Positions 25,012-34,885 are shown, counted from the stretch's first letter. The stretch: 64,000 nt of DNA from an uncultured Fibrobacter sp. (GCA_934699585.1 CAKUWY010000017.1:1-64000), one strand, 5' to 3'. Notes: generated by a model not told the origin, from the sequence alone. Numbers and translations: made by a program.

Positions 25012-27438
25012 ATGAAAATTGGGATGGTTAAGGGGATAAAGAAAGCACTCCTTGCAGTAGCCGGACTCGCCACGTTCGGCCTCGCGGACAATCCCATTTC
25101 AACCTACCATTACCTGGCAGACCCGTCGGCAGCTTCCGACGGAGAAACCTTCTATATCCTGACCGATACGGACGACATGTGCGTCAGTTCAGACCCGTTT
25201 AACTACGATATTGTCGGACTATATGCCTTTACCTCCAAGGACATGAAAAACTGGACAGACCATGGCCTGATCTTCCGTTCAAAACGCGAATTTGAAACCT
25301 ACCCGAACAACACATGGGCTTCAGGCATTGCCGTTAGGAATGGCAAAGTCTATATAGTATATCCCGATGGAGCAAGTGGTGTGGGAATGATTACAGCTCC
25401 AAGCATTGACGGTCCATACACCGACCCAATTGCCGAATCCTATGGCGGAACAATAAGGCAGATTGCAGGTTACTACAGAGATGGCAGTACCTATAATCCC
25501 ATTATCGCCATATTCAACGGGTGTGACGACATAGAGCACTGCTTCGATCCCGGCATCTTTTTTGATGATGATGGCTCCGGTTACGTGATTTTTGGTGGTG
25601 GTAGCGCGAATTACCAAAAGCGCCCAATAGGTAACAATTTTGACATAGTCAAATTTACCGATCAAGACGGCAAGATTACCATCGACAAGAATTCTCTCAC
25701 GCGTATCCAAGCACCGGGTTCGTTCGAAGCGCCCTACCTGCACAAATACAATGGCAAATATTACCTCAGTTTCAACAACGACAAACAGATTATTGACTAC
25801 GGCATATCCACCAGCATTACCGGGCCATATTCCTACGAAGGCGAAGTCATTCCTGCCATTTGGCAAGTTCCTGGAGCCAACAACAGAGGAGGCAACAACC
25901 ACCAGGGTTTTGCCAAATTCAAGAACCGATGGTATGCCGTCTATCATGACCGCCGGCTGGTGTCCGCAAGCGAGCATCCTGTTTCCTGCAGCAAGAGCGA
26001 AGGATGTGTAACCGACCCCGAACCAGGAAACCACAGAAGTGTATCCATTGACGAAATCACCTGGAACGGCGACAGGATGAATACACTTACCTTTACCAAC
26101 GAAGGGCCAGAACAGATTGCCCCCTTTGACCCTTACCAGCGCTACAAGGCCCTCACCAGTTCCAAGCAGCGCAACGTACGTAGCCGCACCGACTGGACAC
26201 GCGGCCAACCCGTAAAGCATGTGCTTACTCCCCTAGCATCCAAAGAATCCTGGATACGCGTTTCTGGCGTGGATTTCGGCTCAGGAGCAACCAGCTTTAT
26301 CGTGACCGCCGCAAGTGTCGCCAGCGGAAACTCTATCGAAATTCGCAGCGACTCCCCTACGGGTACACTGGCCGGGACCTGCGAACTCCCGCAAACAGGA
26401 GACAACATACAAGATGAAAACGGATGGAGAAATTACGAAACTACGGAATGTGCCGTGACCGGTCTTTCCGATGTAGTAGAGCAGCTGTTCCTGGTATTCA
26501 AAGGTTCTCAAGATTCTACCATGGGTATCTTGGAATGGGAATTCACCAGCGGCCTTGGAGAACCCCAGAAGCCCTTCAATGCAACAAATACGCCCTGGAC
26601 TATTCCAGGGAAAATCGAGGCCGAGGATTTTGACCAACCTGGCAGAGGATCGAACAACAAATCATACAATGATTCTGATCCAGACATTAACCAGGGCGGA
26701 AGCAACTATCGTGAAGGCCTCGGAGTTGACATCAAGGACCTGGAAAATGGAGGTCACGCCATAGGCTGGAACGCTAATGGAGATTGGCTGGAATACACGA
26801 TCAGTGTTCCCGAAACCGGCCACTATACCCTATATGCCGCAGTATCTGGCGAAGGTGGACGTATGGTTTTCACATTGGACGGCAATCAAGTTGGCGATAC
26901 GATCAACGTGTCGAAGGAGAATGCAGCAGAAACCGATACGGTCAGCGAAGAAGCTTATAGCGATTTCTACAAGGTAAAGACAAATGTAATGCTCGAATCC
27001 GGGGAGCATATTCTTCGAATGACCGTCGCCCAGCAATGGTTCGATTTGGACTATATCAATTTCGTCAAGGGAGAAAATGCTCCTGATGACTCCCCCATCG
27101 ACAATACAGATGAAAGTTCCAGTTCAATGGCGGTAAATCCGTCCAGCAGTTCCACCGAAGGTTCCAGTAGCTCCGCATTACCCTCCAGCAGTTCTGTTGG
27201 GTCAACAGACGACGAAGGGATTGACATTTCTAGCACTAGCACGGAAGCTATCTTCGGCATTGCAGAACTGGAATTGAGTAATGCCAAAAGAGATTACAGG
27301 CTCTATTCCCTGAACGGGGAGCTCCTCAGGCAATCCACAGATGCGCCGATTTCCATTAGAGGGCTAAAAAAGGGCGTTTATCTGCTCCAGATTAGAAATG
27401 GGGCTTCAAAACAGGGGAAAATGGTCCTTATTAAGTAA
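25012..27438 (+). CDS. Secreted GH43 glycoside hydrolase with two CBM6-type modules and C-terminal sorting-like domain
   Basis: This 808-residue enzyme probably removes arabinose or xylose units from arabinoxylan. After a signal peptide (to about residue 25) a five-bladed GH43 domain shows the base Asp37 in LADPSA, the modulator Asp179 in CFDPGIFF and the acid Glu239 in SFEAPYLHKY. Residues about 370-500 and 525-675 look like two CBM6-type jelly rolls, the latter opening IPGKIEAEDFD. A Ser-rich linker leads to a C-terminal domain (YRLYSLNGELLRQS, GVYLLQIRNG) like Por-type sorting domains. ATG 25012 has GGGAGGG just upstream; an ATG at 25000 lies before that site. Confidence 0.92.
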   Translation: MKIGMVKGIKKALLAVAGLATFGLADNPISTYHYLADPSAASDGETFYILTDTDDMCVSSDPFNYDIVGLYAFTSKDMKNWTDHGLIFRSKREFETYPNNTWASGIAVRNGKVYIVYPDGASGVGMITAPSIDGPYTDPIAESYGGTIRQIAGYYRDGSTYNPIIAIFNGCDDIEHCFDPGIFFDDDGSGYVIFGGGSANYQKRPIGNNFDIVKFTDQDGKITIDKNSLTRIQAPGSFEAPYLHKYNGKYYLSFNNDKQIIDYGISTSITGPYSYEGEVIPAIWQVPGANNRGGNNHQGFAKFKNRWYAVYHDRRLVSASEHPVSCSKSEGCVTDPEPGNHRSVSIDEITWNGDRMNTLTFTNEGPEQIAPFDPYQRYKALTSSKQRNVRSRTDWTRGQPVKHVLTPLASKESWIRVSGVDFGSGATSFIVTAASVASGNSIEIRSDSPTGTLAGTCELPQTGDNIQDENGWRNYETTECAVTGLSDVVEQLFLVFKGSQDSTMGILEWEFTSGLGEPQKPFNATNTPWTIPGKIEAEDFDQPGRGSNNKSYNDSDPDINQGGSNYREGLGVDIKDLENGGHAIGWNANGDWLEYTISVPETGHYTLYAAVSGEGGRMVFTLDGNQVGDTINVSKENAAETDTVSEEAYSDFYKVKTNVMLESGEHILRMTVAQQWFDLDYINFVKGENAPDDSPIDNTDESSSSMAVNPSSSSTEGSSSSALPSSSSVGSTDDEGIDISSTSTEAIFGIAELELSNAKRDYRLYSLNGELLRQSTDAPISIRGLKKGVYLLQIRNGASKQGKMVLIK

Positions 27439-27459
27439 AAAGTTTACAAAGGTTTACAA

Positions 27460-27484
27460 TTCTTTGGACAATTTGTCCAAAGAA
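27460..27484. promoter_or_regulatory. 25-bp near-perfect palindrome upstream of GH10 gene
   Basis: TTCTTTGGACAA, one T, and TTGTCCAAAGAA form a 12-1-12 inverted repeat. No T-run follows on either strand, which argues against a terminator. The core GACAATTTGTC-like centre is shared with 24917-24931. Confidence 0.55.
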
Positions 27485-27552
27485 AAAAGACAAACAAATC
27501 GCTGTAAGGCTGTCACCAAAGGTAAATTTTAGAGAAAAAGAAGGAATCCCTC

Positions 27553-29736
27553 ATGACCAAACACGGACTTTTATTAAAAAAGATTTTGTTCCTGGGACTG
27601 GCCTCAGCCGCCATTTCTATGTCAAACGCCGCCTTGGCCGATGGTGGTGCCAAGTTCCTCGGCAACATCACCACGGGAGGAACGATCCGCAACGATATGG
27701 GCGATTACTGGAACCAGATTACACCCGAAAACGGCTGTAAATGGGGGTCCATTCACTCCCTTTCCAATGGGATGAGCGGAACAAGTGTGTTTAATTGGGA
27801 TAATTACGACAAATGTGCTGGCGCTTACGAGTGGGCAAAAGAAAAACCCGGTGAACGTCATTTCAAATTCCACGCCCTAGTTTGGGGATCCCAATACCCA
27901 AGTTTTCTGTGCAAAAAGAAAAACCCAAGCATTACCGTTGAAAAGACACGAGAATATATTACTGAATGGTTTGACGCCGTTGCAAAAAGATTCCCTGACC
28001 TTGAATATATCGATGTAGTAAACGAGGCGATTTGGTCCGGCAATAATTACCACTCCGGCTATCTCGCTCCAGCCGAAGGTGCCGAAGGCGTCAGCACAGA
28101 TGACGCCGCATGCGGTGGTTCCTACATTATCGAGGCTCTCGGTGGCGACAGTATAGTGAACGGTAAGCACCAATACAATTTTATCACTACTGCCTTCAAA
28201 ATGGCTCGGGAACGTTGGCCTAACGCAGTCCTCATTTACAACGACTACAATACACTTTCATGGCAAATGAACGAAGGTATCGAACTTGTCCAGACCATTA
28301 TCAAAAACGGGGCTCCCGTAAATGCATACGGTCAGCAGGGCCACGATTGCAAGGACCTTCGCGCAGAAGACTGGACAGACCAATGGGGCAACAAACAGCT
28401 AAGTTTCTCAAATAGGCTGAAAAAAATCCACGAAGAAACCGGTCTTCCTCTGTTTATCACTGAATATGACATCGGAGAAGCGAATGACGAATCCCAGAAA
28501 AACGTCATTGCACAACAAATCCCTTTTTTGTGGGAAACGGAATGGATAGCTGGCATTACCATCTGGGGATATATCGACGGAGCAACTTGGCGTGACAACA
28601 CTGGGTTAATGAAACCCAACGGTGATGTCAAATCGAATCCTAACGTCTCCGCCACAAACCGAGCCTCAATGAACTGGCTCGTGCAGTACTTTAGCGAGCA
28701 CCTGAACGACGGCAAAAACACCACAGGTATGGGCGGTGGAACCGTCGTAGATTCTGTTCCTCAGAAGCCCTTCAACTCCACCAACACCCCATGGGCCATT
28801 CCCGGCAAAATTGAGGCCGAAGACTTTGATATTCCGGGTAAAGGGAGCGGCAATGACTCCTATAAAGAATCAAAGTCCGCCGAAGACGGAGACTCCGATT
28901 ACCGCGCCGGAACTGGCGTAGACCTGTACAAGAGGGGTTCAGGCATTGTCGTAGGGTATAACGATGAGGGTGACTGGCTCGAATACACCGTCAATATCCA
29001 AGAAGCCGGCAATTATACATTCTTTGCAGCCGTTGCAGCCGATCACGCTGGCGGTAGCTTTAAGATGTCTCTAGACGGTATCGACATAACCGATGAAATA
29101 GCCGTCCCTGCAAATAAAGCAGCTGCCGTAGAAGGTGAAGAAGAAAATTATAATGACTACAATAAGGTATCAGCAAATGTAACCTTCTCCGAAAATCAAG
29201 TCGGTGAGCACGTTCTGCGTTTGACCATAACCGGTGTTTATTTCGACATTGACTACTTTAACTTTGTAAAGGGCCAGAATGCCGAAGATGACGATCCCCT
29301 CAACAGTTCGGCAACGACAAGCAACAACAGTTCTTCATCCGCAAACAACCAGAATTCCTCCGCCTCTGATAATCCAAATTCTTCGGCGTCGGGCAACCCG
29401 AATTCCTCGGCCACGGACAACCCGATTTCTTCGGCATCAAGCAATCCGAATTCTACATCCTCTGGCGAGAACATGCCCGAATCTTCCGCTAATGGATCAA
29501 CCAATAAAACAGATGCCCCTGCCGCCATCGAAAACAACATTCACATGGCAACACATAGCCTTACCGACTACGACATCATCGACATCCATGGCGTACGCAT
29601 CGGCCGCCTAAGCGCACACAGCACACAACAAGCTATTGAAACTGCCAAATACAGCGCCACTATCAAATCTTCGGGAATATATTACATCCGCTCTAGAGCT
29701 ACTGGTAAAATCCAGAGCCTGCGGATAGTACGCTAA
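27553..29736 (+). CDS. Secreted GH10 endo-1,4-beta-xylanase with CBM6-type module and repeat linker
   Basis: This 727-residue enzyme cleaves xylan backbones. A signal peptide ends near residue 29. The GH10 barrel (about 32-385) carries the acid/base Glu158 in YIDVVNEAIW and the nucleophile Glu304 in LFITEYDIGE. A CBM6/35-type module (about 405-575) opens IPGKIEAEDFDIPG and closely resembles the second module of the GH43 neighbour. Then comes a linker of seven or so NPNSSAS-like units and a C-terminal tail (GIYYIRSRATGKIQSLRIVR). It ends before a strong terminator. Together with GH43 it forms a small xylan-degrading locus. Confidence 0.95.
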   Translation: MTKHGLLLKKILFLGLASAAISMSNAALADGGAKFLGNITTGGTIRNDMGDYWNQITPENGCKWGSIHSLSNGMSGTSVFNWDNYDKCAGAYEWAKEKPGERHFKFHALVWGSQYPSFLCKKKNPSITVEKTREYITEWFDAVAKRFPDLEYIDVVNEAIWSGNNYHSGYLAPAEGAEGVSTDDAACGGSYIIEALGGDSIVNGKHQYNFITTAFKMARERWPNAVLIYNDYNTLSWQMNEGIELVQTIIKNGAPVNAYGQQGHDCKDLRAEDWTDQWGNKQLSFSNRLKKIHEETGLPLFITEYDIGEANDESQKNVIAQQIPFLWETEWIAGITIWGYIDGATWRDNTGLMKPNGDVKSNPNVSATNRASMNWLVQYFSEHLNDGKNTTGMGGGTVVDSVPQKPFNSTNTPWAIPGKIEAEDFDIPGKGSGNDSYKESKSAEDGDSDYRAGTGVDLYKRGSGIVVGYNDEGDWLEYTVNIQEAGNYTFFAAVAADHAGGSFKMSLDGIDITDEIAVPANKAAAVEGEEENYNDYNKVSANVTFSENQVGEHVLRLTITGVYFDIDYFNFVKGQNAEDDDPLNSSATTSNNSSSSANNQNSSASDNPNSSASGNPNSSATDNPISSASSNPNSTSSGENMPESSANGSTNKTDAPAAIENNIHMATHSLTDYDIIDIHGVRIGRLSAHSTQQAIETAKYSATIKSSGIYYIRSRATGKIQSLRIVR
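29315..29480 (+). repeat. Tandem linker repeat in GH10 gene
   Basis: Units of about 24 bp encode (D/G/S)NPNSSAS-like octapeptides, for example SGNPNSSA, TDNPISSA and SSNPNSTS. Such repeats give flexible linkers and may change length by slippage. Confidence 0.7.
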
Positions 29737-29763
29737 AATCACACACAAAAACACCCAAATCCC

Positions 29764-29802
29764 AAGGGCTCCGGAACGAAAGTTCCGGGGCTTTTGTTTT
29801 TC
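29764..29802 (+). terminator. Rho-independent terminator after GH10 gene
   Basis: A long stem built from GGGCTCCGGAAC and GTTCCGGGGCTT closes a GAAA tetraloop and is followed by TTTTGTTTTT. Confidence 0.88.
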
Positions 29803-29846
29803 ACTGTTCCACTAAATTGTTACTGCATTTTTTATATTAAGACGAG

Positions 29847-31016
29847 ATGAGAGAACCCGCAGAGCACAAGCAGGAAAAGGAAAAGTGCATCCTCGTAGGA
29901 ATAGCCACCCCGAAGGTGCGCCCCTGGCTTGCCCAGGAGCAGCTTGCGGAACTGGGCCGACTCGCCGAGACCGCAGGAGCCGTCGTTTCGGCCTCCTACC
30001 TGCAGCGGGTCCAGAACTTTAGCCCAGCTACCCTCATCGGCGAAGGCAAGGTCGAAGAAATCAAGCATGCCCTAGCCCAGCTGGACGCCAAGATGGTAGT
30101 TTTTGACGACGACCTTTCGGGCTCTCAAGTGCGCAACCTGGAACAGCGACTGCCGGGAATCAAGGTGCTGGACCGTACAGGCCTGATTTTGGACATTTTC
30201 GCCAAGCACGCCATCACGGCAGAAAGCCGCCTGATGGTAGAGGTTGCCCAGCTCCAGTACATGATGCCCCGCCTCACTAGGGCCTGGACCCATCTTTGCC
30301 GCCAGCACAACGGAGGCATCGGCACCAAGGGCCCTGGCGAGACCCAGCTGGAAACGGACCGGCGCATGATCCGCAAACGCATCCAGGAACTGAAAAAGAA
30401 ACTGGCCAAAATCGAGGACGCCAGAGAAAGCCAGGCCGAAAAGCGAAACGACATCTTTCAGGTTGGGATCGTAGGCTATACCAATGCGGGCAAGTCCACC
30501 CTCACCAACCGCCTGACCGGTGCCGACGTTTACGTAGAGGACAAGCTTTTTGCCACCCTGGACAGCACCACCCGCAAACTTTTTCTGGACGGGGAGAACA
30601 TTATCCTTTCGGATACCGTAGGTTTTATCCGCAAGCTCCCCCACAACCTTATTGAGACCTTCAAGAGCACCCTGGGCGTAGCGGCTCATGCGGACTGCAT
30701 CTTGGAGGTAGTGGACGGAGCCGCCCCGGATTACCGCGAACACCTGGAAGTGACCCACAGGACTTTGGAAGGTATCATCGACGAAAAAACGCCCCGAATC
30801 CGGGTGTTCAACAAGGTGGAAATCGCCGACGAGGCACGCCGTACCGAACTTTTGCAGAACTATCCGGAGGCTATCCAGATAAGCGCCAAGGAGAACATCG
30901 GCATGGAAAGGCTCCGTAAGGAATTCAGGGACCAGCTGGAACGCTGGAAAGAACGCCGAAACGCTCGGGAGGCCGAAGAAAAGGAACGTGCCGAGGCGGC
31001 GTGGCCGGAGGTGTAA
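29847..31016 (+). CDS. hflX: GTPase HflX
   Basis: This 389-residue ribosome-associated GTPase splits stalled ribosomes in the family members studied. The N-terminal domain has ATLIGEGKVEEIKHAL and VVFDDDLSGSQVRNLE, followed by the diagnostic GPGETQLETDRRMIRKRI and a coiled coil. The G domain has G1 GYTNAGKST, G3 DTVGF and G4 NKVE. Upstream TATATTAAG may belong to its promoter. The gene ends 31 bp before pgpA, with a GTGTGAGG-type tract between them. Confidence 0.95.
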   Translation: MREPAEHKQEKEKCILVGIATPKVRPWLAQEQLAELGRLAETAGAVVSASYLQRVQNFSPATLIGEGKVEEIKHALAQLDAKMVVFDDDLSGSQVRNLEQRLPGIKVLDRTGLILDIFAKHAITAESRLMVEVAQLQYMMPRLTRAWTHLCRQHNGGIGTKGPGETQLETDRRMIRKRIQELKKKLAKIEDARESQAEKRNDIFQVGIVGYTNAGKSTLTNRLTGADVYVEDKLFATLDSTTRKLFLDGENIILSDTVGFIRKLPHNLIETFKSTLGVAAHADCILEVVDGAAPDYREHLEVTHRTLEGIIDEKTPRIRVFNKVEIADEARRTELLQNYPEAIQISAKENIGMERLRKEFRDQLERWKERRNAREAEEKERAEAAWPEV

Positions 31017-31047
31017 GGAATGTGGGGTGTGGAGTGAGAGGTGTGAG

Positions 31048-31650
31048 ATGAATAAAGAAGAATTAAAAGAAAAATACGGTAAGAAACGGGTGACTCACGA
31101 ATGGCGCAGGACAGACAGGTTCACCGCCCTCGTAACCACCTTCTTTGGCTCGGGAATGAGCCCGAAGGCTCCCGGCACCATGGGTAGCCTTGCCGCAGCG
31201 ATTGTCGCCTACCCCATGGCATGGTTTGCATTTCGCCAATTTAGAAACTACGTATGGTCCATTTCAGGCAATGCATTCCATTTCGGTTTCTTTATAAACC
31301 CATTTTTCTTGGCAGCAGCCCTTATCGTATTCTTTGCCGCAATTCCCTTCGTAAATAAGGCGATGAAGGACACCGGCACCGAGGACCCCGGCTGGATAGT
31401 CATCGACGAAGTCTGCGGGATTTTCATGACACTCGCTTTTCTCCCGACGTACACAATCGTACATTATCCATGGTTCCTAGCCATCGCCTTTGGGCTTTTC
31501 CGCTTTTTTGACATCCTGAAGCCGTTGGGAATTCACAGGTTCGAGAAATTCCCCAGAGCCTGGGGCGTCATGGCCGACGACCTGCTGGGCGGTATATATG
31601 CAGGAATCTTGCTAGGAGGAGTCTCATGGCTCGTCTCTTCTTATTATTGA
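31048..31650 (+). CDS. pgpA: Phosphatidylglycerophosphatase A
   Basis: This 200-residue membrane enzyme dephosphorylates phosphatidylglycerophosphate to make phosphatidylglycerol. It has the family motifs SPKAPGTMGSL, IVIDEVCGI and FPRAWGVMADDLLGGIYAG with four or so membrane helices. ATG 31048 is used; the frame extends 20 codons further into the hflX 3' end and a repeat tract. That tract (GAGAGGTGTGAG) supplies the ribosome site. The last 25 bp overlap the next gene. Confidence 0.92.
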   Translation: MNKEELKEKYGKKRVTHEWRRTDRFTALVTTFFGSGMSPKAPGTMGSLAAAIVAYPMAWFAFRQFRNYVWSISGNAFHFGFFINPFFLAAALIVFFAAIPFVNKAMKDTGTEDPGWIVIDEVCGIFMTLAFLPTYTIVHYPWFLAIAFGLFRFFDILKPLGIHRFEKFPRAWGVMADDLLGGIYAGILLGGVSWLVSSYY

Positions 31651-34600
31651 TTTTTGCCTTCGTTACTTTTGCAAGTGCAGAGGTTATAAACGCTAGGCCT
31701 TCTGTTAACGGCAAACTCCACGTTCAAGGCACCGACCTTTTCGATGAGCAGGGTAATCAGGTTGTCATTAAAGGGCCAAGTACCCACGGCCTCACCTGGT
31801 TTCCGCAGTTCGTGAACAAAGGGCTTTTCCACCAGATCAGCCGGGAATGGAACACGAACTTGATTCGCCTCGCCATGTATTCCGACGACTACGTGAACGG
31901 CGACCGCAAAAAGAACCTGGAAATCCTGAGGAAGGGTGTGCAGTACGCCATCGAAAACGACATGTACGTGATGGTGGACTGGCATATCCTCACCGACAAT
32001 AACCCCAACCAGAACCTTGCCGAAGCCATCAACTTTTTCAACATGATGGCCAAGGAATATGCCGACGTTCCCAACGTGATTTTTGAAATCTGCAACGAGC
32101 CCAATGGCGACTGCACCTGGGAAGACATCAAGGAATACGCGAATATCATAATCCCCGTTATCCGCAGGCACAAGCCCGACGCCCTGATCCTCATCGGTAC
32201 GCCCAATTACGACCGCGAAATCCAAGAGCCGGCAAAGGACCCGGTGGCCTTCGACAACGTGATGTATTCGTTCCACTTCTATGCCACTTCCCACAAGGGC
32301 GAATCGCTTGCGCTCCTCAAGGAAGTCGTAGGCGGCGGCACACCCATCTTCATTACGGAAAGCGGCCTCTGCGAGGCCAGCGGTGATGGAAAGATTGACC
32401 TGGAGAGCGTCAAGCTGTGGTACGCCACCCTGGATTCCCTGCACCTGAGCTACACCATCTGGAGCATGTCCAACAAGGAAGAGGAATCCGCCATGATCCG
32501 CTCTGACTCACGAGCGGTGGAATACCTTACCGAAGAAGACCTGAGCCTTTCTGGACTTTACGCCCGGGCTCTTTTCCAGGGTAAAGACCCGAACGAGATT
32601 CCGCTCATCTATGAGCCCGTATCGAGTTTCAAGATTCTCGCCCGCACCAAGCCCTACCTAGTCTGGGGAATTTTCGCCATACCCGTCTTTATCGTAATCC
32701 TTCTCGTTTTCCTCATCCAGAAAATCAGGAAGCGTTTCCGCTACAACAGAATCCGCACCTACGACGACCTTCTTAAATTCAGCAAGAACGAAAGCGCGAA
32801 AAAATTCAACTCAAAGCCGGCAAAGCAGTTCCTCGGCGATCTGTTCCTTTTCTTGAGCACGTTCTGCACGTTAATATATCTGTGCTGGCGCTTTACGTGT
32901 TCCATCCCGTACGCCTACGGATGGGTCGCCATCATCGGAAGCTGCATCCTGCTCGCCATAGAAGTCCTCGGTTTTATCGAATCGCTCATACACTACAGCG
33001 GAATGCTCAAGCTGCGGGAACACCCCCTGCCCGAAATTGCCGACACAGACTATCCCGACGTGGATATTTTCATTTCCACATACAACGAACCCCCGGAACT
33101 TTTGCGCAAGACGATTATCGGCTGCAAACACATGGACTACCCCGACCGCTCCAAGGTGCATATCTACCTCTGCGACGACAACCGCCGTAGCGAAATGCGG
33201 GGGCTTGCCGAGGAACTGGGCGTAAACTATTTCGACCGCCCAAATAACGAGGGCGCGAAGGCTGGAAACCTGAACGCAGCACTCGCTCGCACGAGTTCGC
33301 CCTACGTGGTGACTTTTGACGCCGACATGATTCCGCAGAGGAAGTTCCTGCTCAGGACTATCCCCTATTTTGTGGATGCCGAGCGTATCAACGCAAGCCT
33401 CCCCGAAGAAAAACGCCGCCCCCTCGGGTTTATCCAGACGCCGCAGAGTTTCTACACGCCCGACGTATTCCAGCACAACCTCTATGCCGAAAGAAAGGTT
33501 CCCAACGAGCAGGACTATTTCTACTGTGTTATCGAGGCGGCCAAGACTTCGACAAACAGCGTGATTTACGGCGGATCCAACACGATTATCTCCCGCAAGG
33601 CCCTGGAAGATATCGGCGGATTCTACACGAAATCCATCACGGAAGACTTTGCGACAGGCATGCTGATTGAATCGGCAGGCTACGTGAGCCTCGGTCTTTC
33701 GCAGCCGCTAGCCTCGGGTATCGCGCCCTCCAGTTTCCGCGAGCACATCCAGCAGCGCACCCGCTGGGGCCGCGGCGTTATCGCAACCGCAAAGCAGCTC
33801 AAGTTCATGTTCAACCGCAAGCTGAACATCTCGCAAAAGCTGAGCTACCTGAGTTCCGTGCTCTACTGGTTCTCCCCTATCAAGAACCTTGTCTATCTGT
33901 TTGCACCGCTCACCTTCGCCGTATTCTGCATCCCGATTTTCAAGTGTACGCTAATCGACCTTGCCCTGTTCTGGCTACCGATGCACCTGATGTCCATGTG
34001 TGCGCTCCGCATCACGAGCCAGGGGAAGATTTCTGCCCGCTGGAGCGGCATCTACGAGACATCCGTCATGCCCTTCCTGCTTATGCCGATAATCAAAGAA
34101 ACTCTAGGCATTACCCTTTCAAAATTCAAGGTGACCAAGAAGGACAAACGTAACCTCCACAACAAGGTCGACAAGAAGACCGTCGCCCCGTTTGCTGTTT
34201 TGCTCGCCCTCACTGTCGCGGGCATCATCCACATGGGCTACATGGTAATTATGCTGGGATACATCGAGATTCTCGCCGTACTCTTCTGGCTTTTGCGCAA
34301 CGCCTACTACCTCACCATGTGCATGTTCCTCGGAATGGGTCGTGATTCCGATGGCGAACCCGTGAAGGTGCTTGCCGCCGAAAAGGCAATGGTGAAAAAG
34401 CAGGACGGGCATGAAATCGAGGGTATTACCACGAAATTGACGGAACACGGCGTGGACATCTTTACCGACGAGCTGAATGTCCTGAACCTCGGCGAACCCA
34501 TCGGCCTCACCCTATCGAAGAAGATGTACACCCTGCAGGTTACAGGAACGGTCGTGGCCATCCGGAATTCGTGCAATCCCGCGGTTCCATGCGTCTATAC

Positions 34601-34751
34601 CGTCGAAATTCTGGACTTTGGCGGGCAAAAGGACGAATACATCCAGATGCTCTATGACCGCACGACGACGCTCCCCCAGAGGCTCCAACTGAGTAACGGG
34701 CTTGTGGATAACCTGTGGAACAATATCGGCCACCGCATCGTAACCCGATAA
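31626..34751 (+). CDS. GH5 endoglucanase fused to cellulose-synthase-like GT2 with degenerate PilZ domain
   Basis: This 1041-residue protein joins a secreted glycanase to a membrane glycosyltransferase. Residues 1-18 are a signal peptide and 25-320 a GH5_2-like catalytic domain with acid/base Glu158 (ICNEPNG) and nucleophile Glu245 (FITESGL). A helix at 345-365 and two more at 403-450 precede a BcsA-type GT2 domain with STYNEPP, DADM (566-569), TED (672-674) and QQRTRW (709-714), plus the gating loop FKVTKK (834-839). More helices and a C-terminal PilZ-like domain follow. The RxxxR c-di-GMP motif is absent. The start has GGAGG nine bases upstream and overlaps pgpA. A cellulose-like product is inferred. 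Confidence 0.9.
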   Translation: MARLFLLLIFAFVTFASAEVINARPSVNGKLHVQGTDLFDEQGNQVVIKGPSTHGLTWFPQFVNKGLFHQISREWNTNLIRLAMYSDDYVNGDRKKNLEILRKGVQYAIENDMYVMVDWHILTDNNPNQNLAEAINFFNMMAKEYADVPNVIFEICNEPNGDCTWEDIKEYANIIIPVIRRHKPDALILIGTPNYDREIQEPAKDPVAFDNVMYSFHFYATSHKGESLALLKEVVGGGTPIFITESGLCEASGDGKIDLESVKLWYATLDSLHLSYTIWSMSNKEEESAMIRSDSRAVEYLTEEDLSLSGLYARALFQGKDPNEIPLIYEPVSSFKILARTKPYLVWGIFAIPVFIVILLVFLIQKIRKRFRYNRIRTYDDLLKFSKNESAKKFNSKPAKQFLGDLFLFLSTFCTLIYLCWRFTCSIPYAYGWVAIIGSCILLAIEVLGFIESLIHYSGMLKLREHPLPEIADTDYPDVDIFISTYNEPPELLRKTIIGCKHMDYPDRSKVHIYLCDDNRRSEMRGLAEELGVNYFDRPNNEGAKAGNLNAALARTSSPYVVTFDADMIPQRKFLLRTIPYFVDAERINASLPEEKRRPLGFIQTPQSFYTPDVFQHNLYAERKVPNEQDYFYCVIEAAKTSTNSVIYGGSNTIISRKALEDIGGFYTKSITEDFATGMLIESAGYVSLGLSQPLASGIAPSSFREHIQQRTRWGRGVIATAKQLKFMFNRKLNISQKLSYLSSVLYWFSPIKNLVYLFAPLTFAVFCIPIFKCTLIDLALFWLPMHLMSMCALRITSQGKISARWSGIYETSVMPFLLMPIIKETLGITLSKFKVTKKDKRNLHNKVDKKTVAPFAVLLALTVAGIIHMGYMVIMLGYIEILAVLFWLLRNAYYLTMCMFLGMGRDSDGEPVKVLAAEKAMVKKQDGHEIEGITTKLTEHGVDIFTDELNVLNLGEPIGLTLSKKMYTLQVTGTVVAIRNSCNPAVPCVYTVEILDFGGQKDEYIQMLYDRTTTLPQRLQLSNGLVDNLWNNIGHRIVTR

Positions 34752-34786
34752 TATTTCTATCTTTGCACCCGAAACAAACGGTTACT

Positions 34787-34829
34787 AGATCCTTCGACTA
34801 CGCATCTTCGATGCTCCGCTCAGGATGAC
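34787..34829. repeat. Palindromic repeat, family A
   Basis: AGATCCTTCG and CGCTCAGGATGAC frame an inner GCATC-TTC-GATGC hairpin. Arms ATCCT/AGGAT pair. Confidence 0.75.
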
Positions 34830-34841
34830 ACTTTAAGAAGG

Positions 34842-34882
34842 ATACTAACCCCTAAAACCTATAACCTAAAACCTAAGACCTA
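34842..34882. repeat. Degenerate CCTAAAACCTA-type repeat before acn
   Basis: CCTA(A/T)AA words repeat five or six times, ending four bases before the aconitase start codon. It is the reverse complement of the TTAGG-type tracts elsewhere. No ribosome site is visible. Confidence 0.6.
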
Positions 34883-34885
34883 AAA

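Noticed and set aside
27460..27484. Palindrome considered as the GH43 terminator
   Set aside because: The bases after it are A-rich on the plus strand and there is no T-run on the minus side, so a binding site fits better. Termination is not fully excluded.
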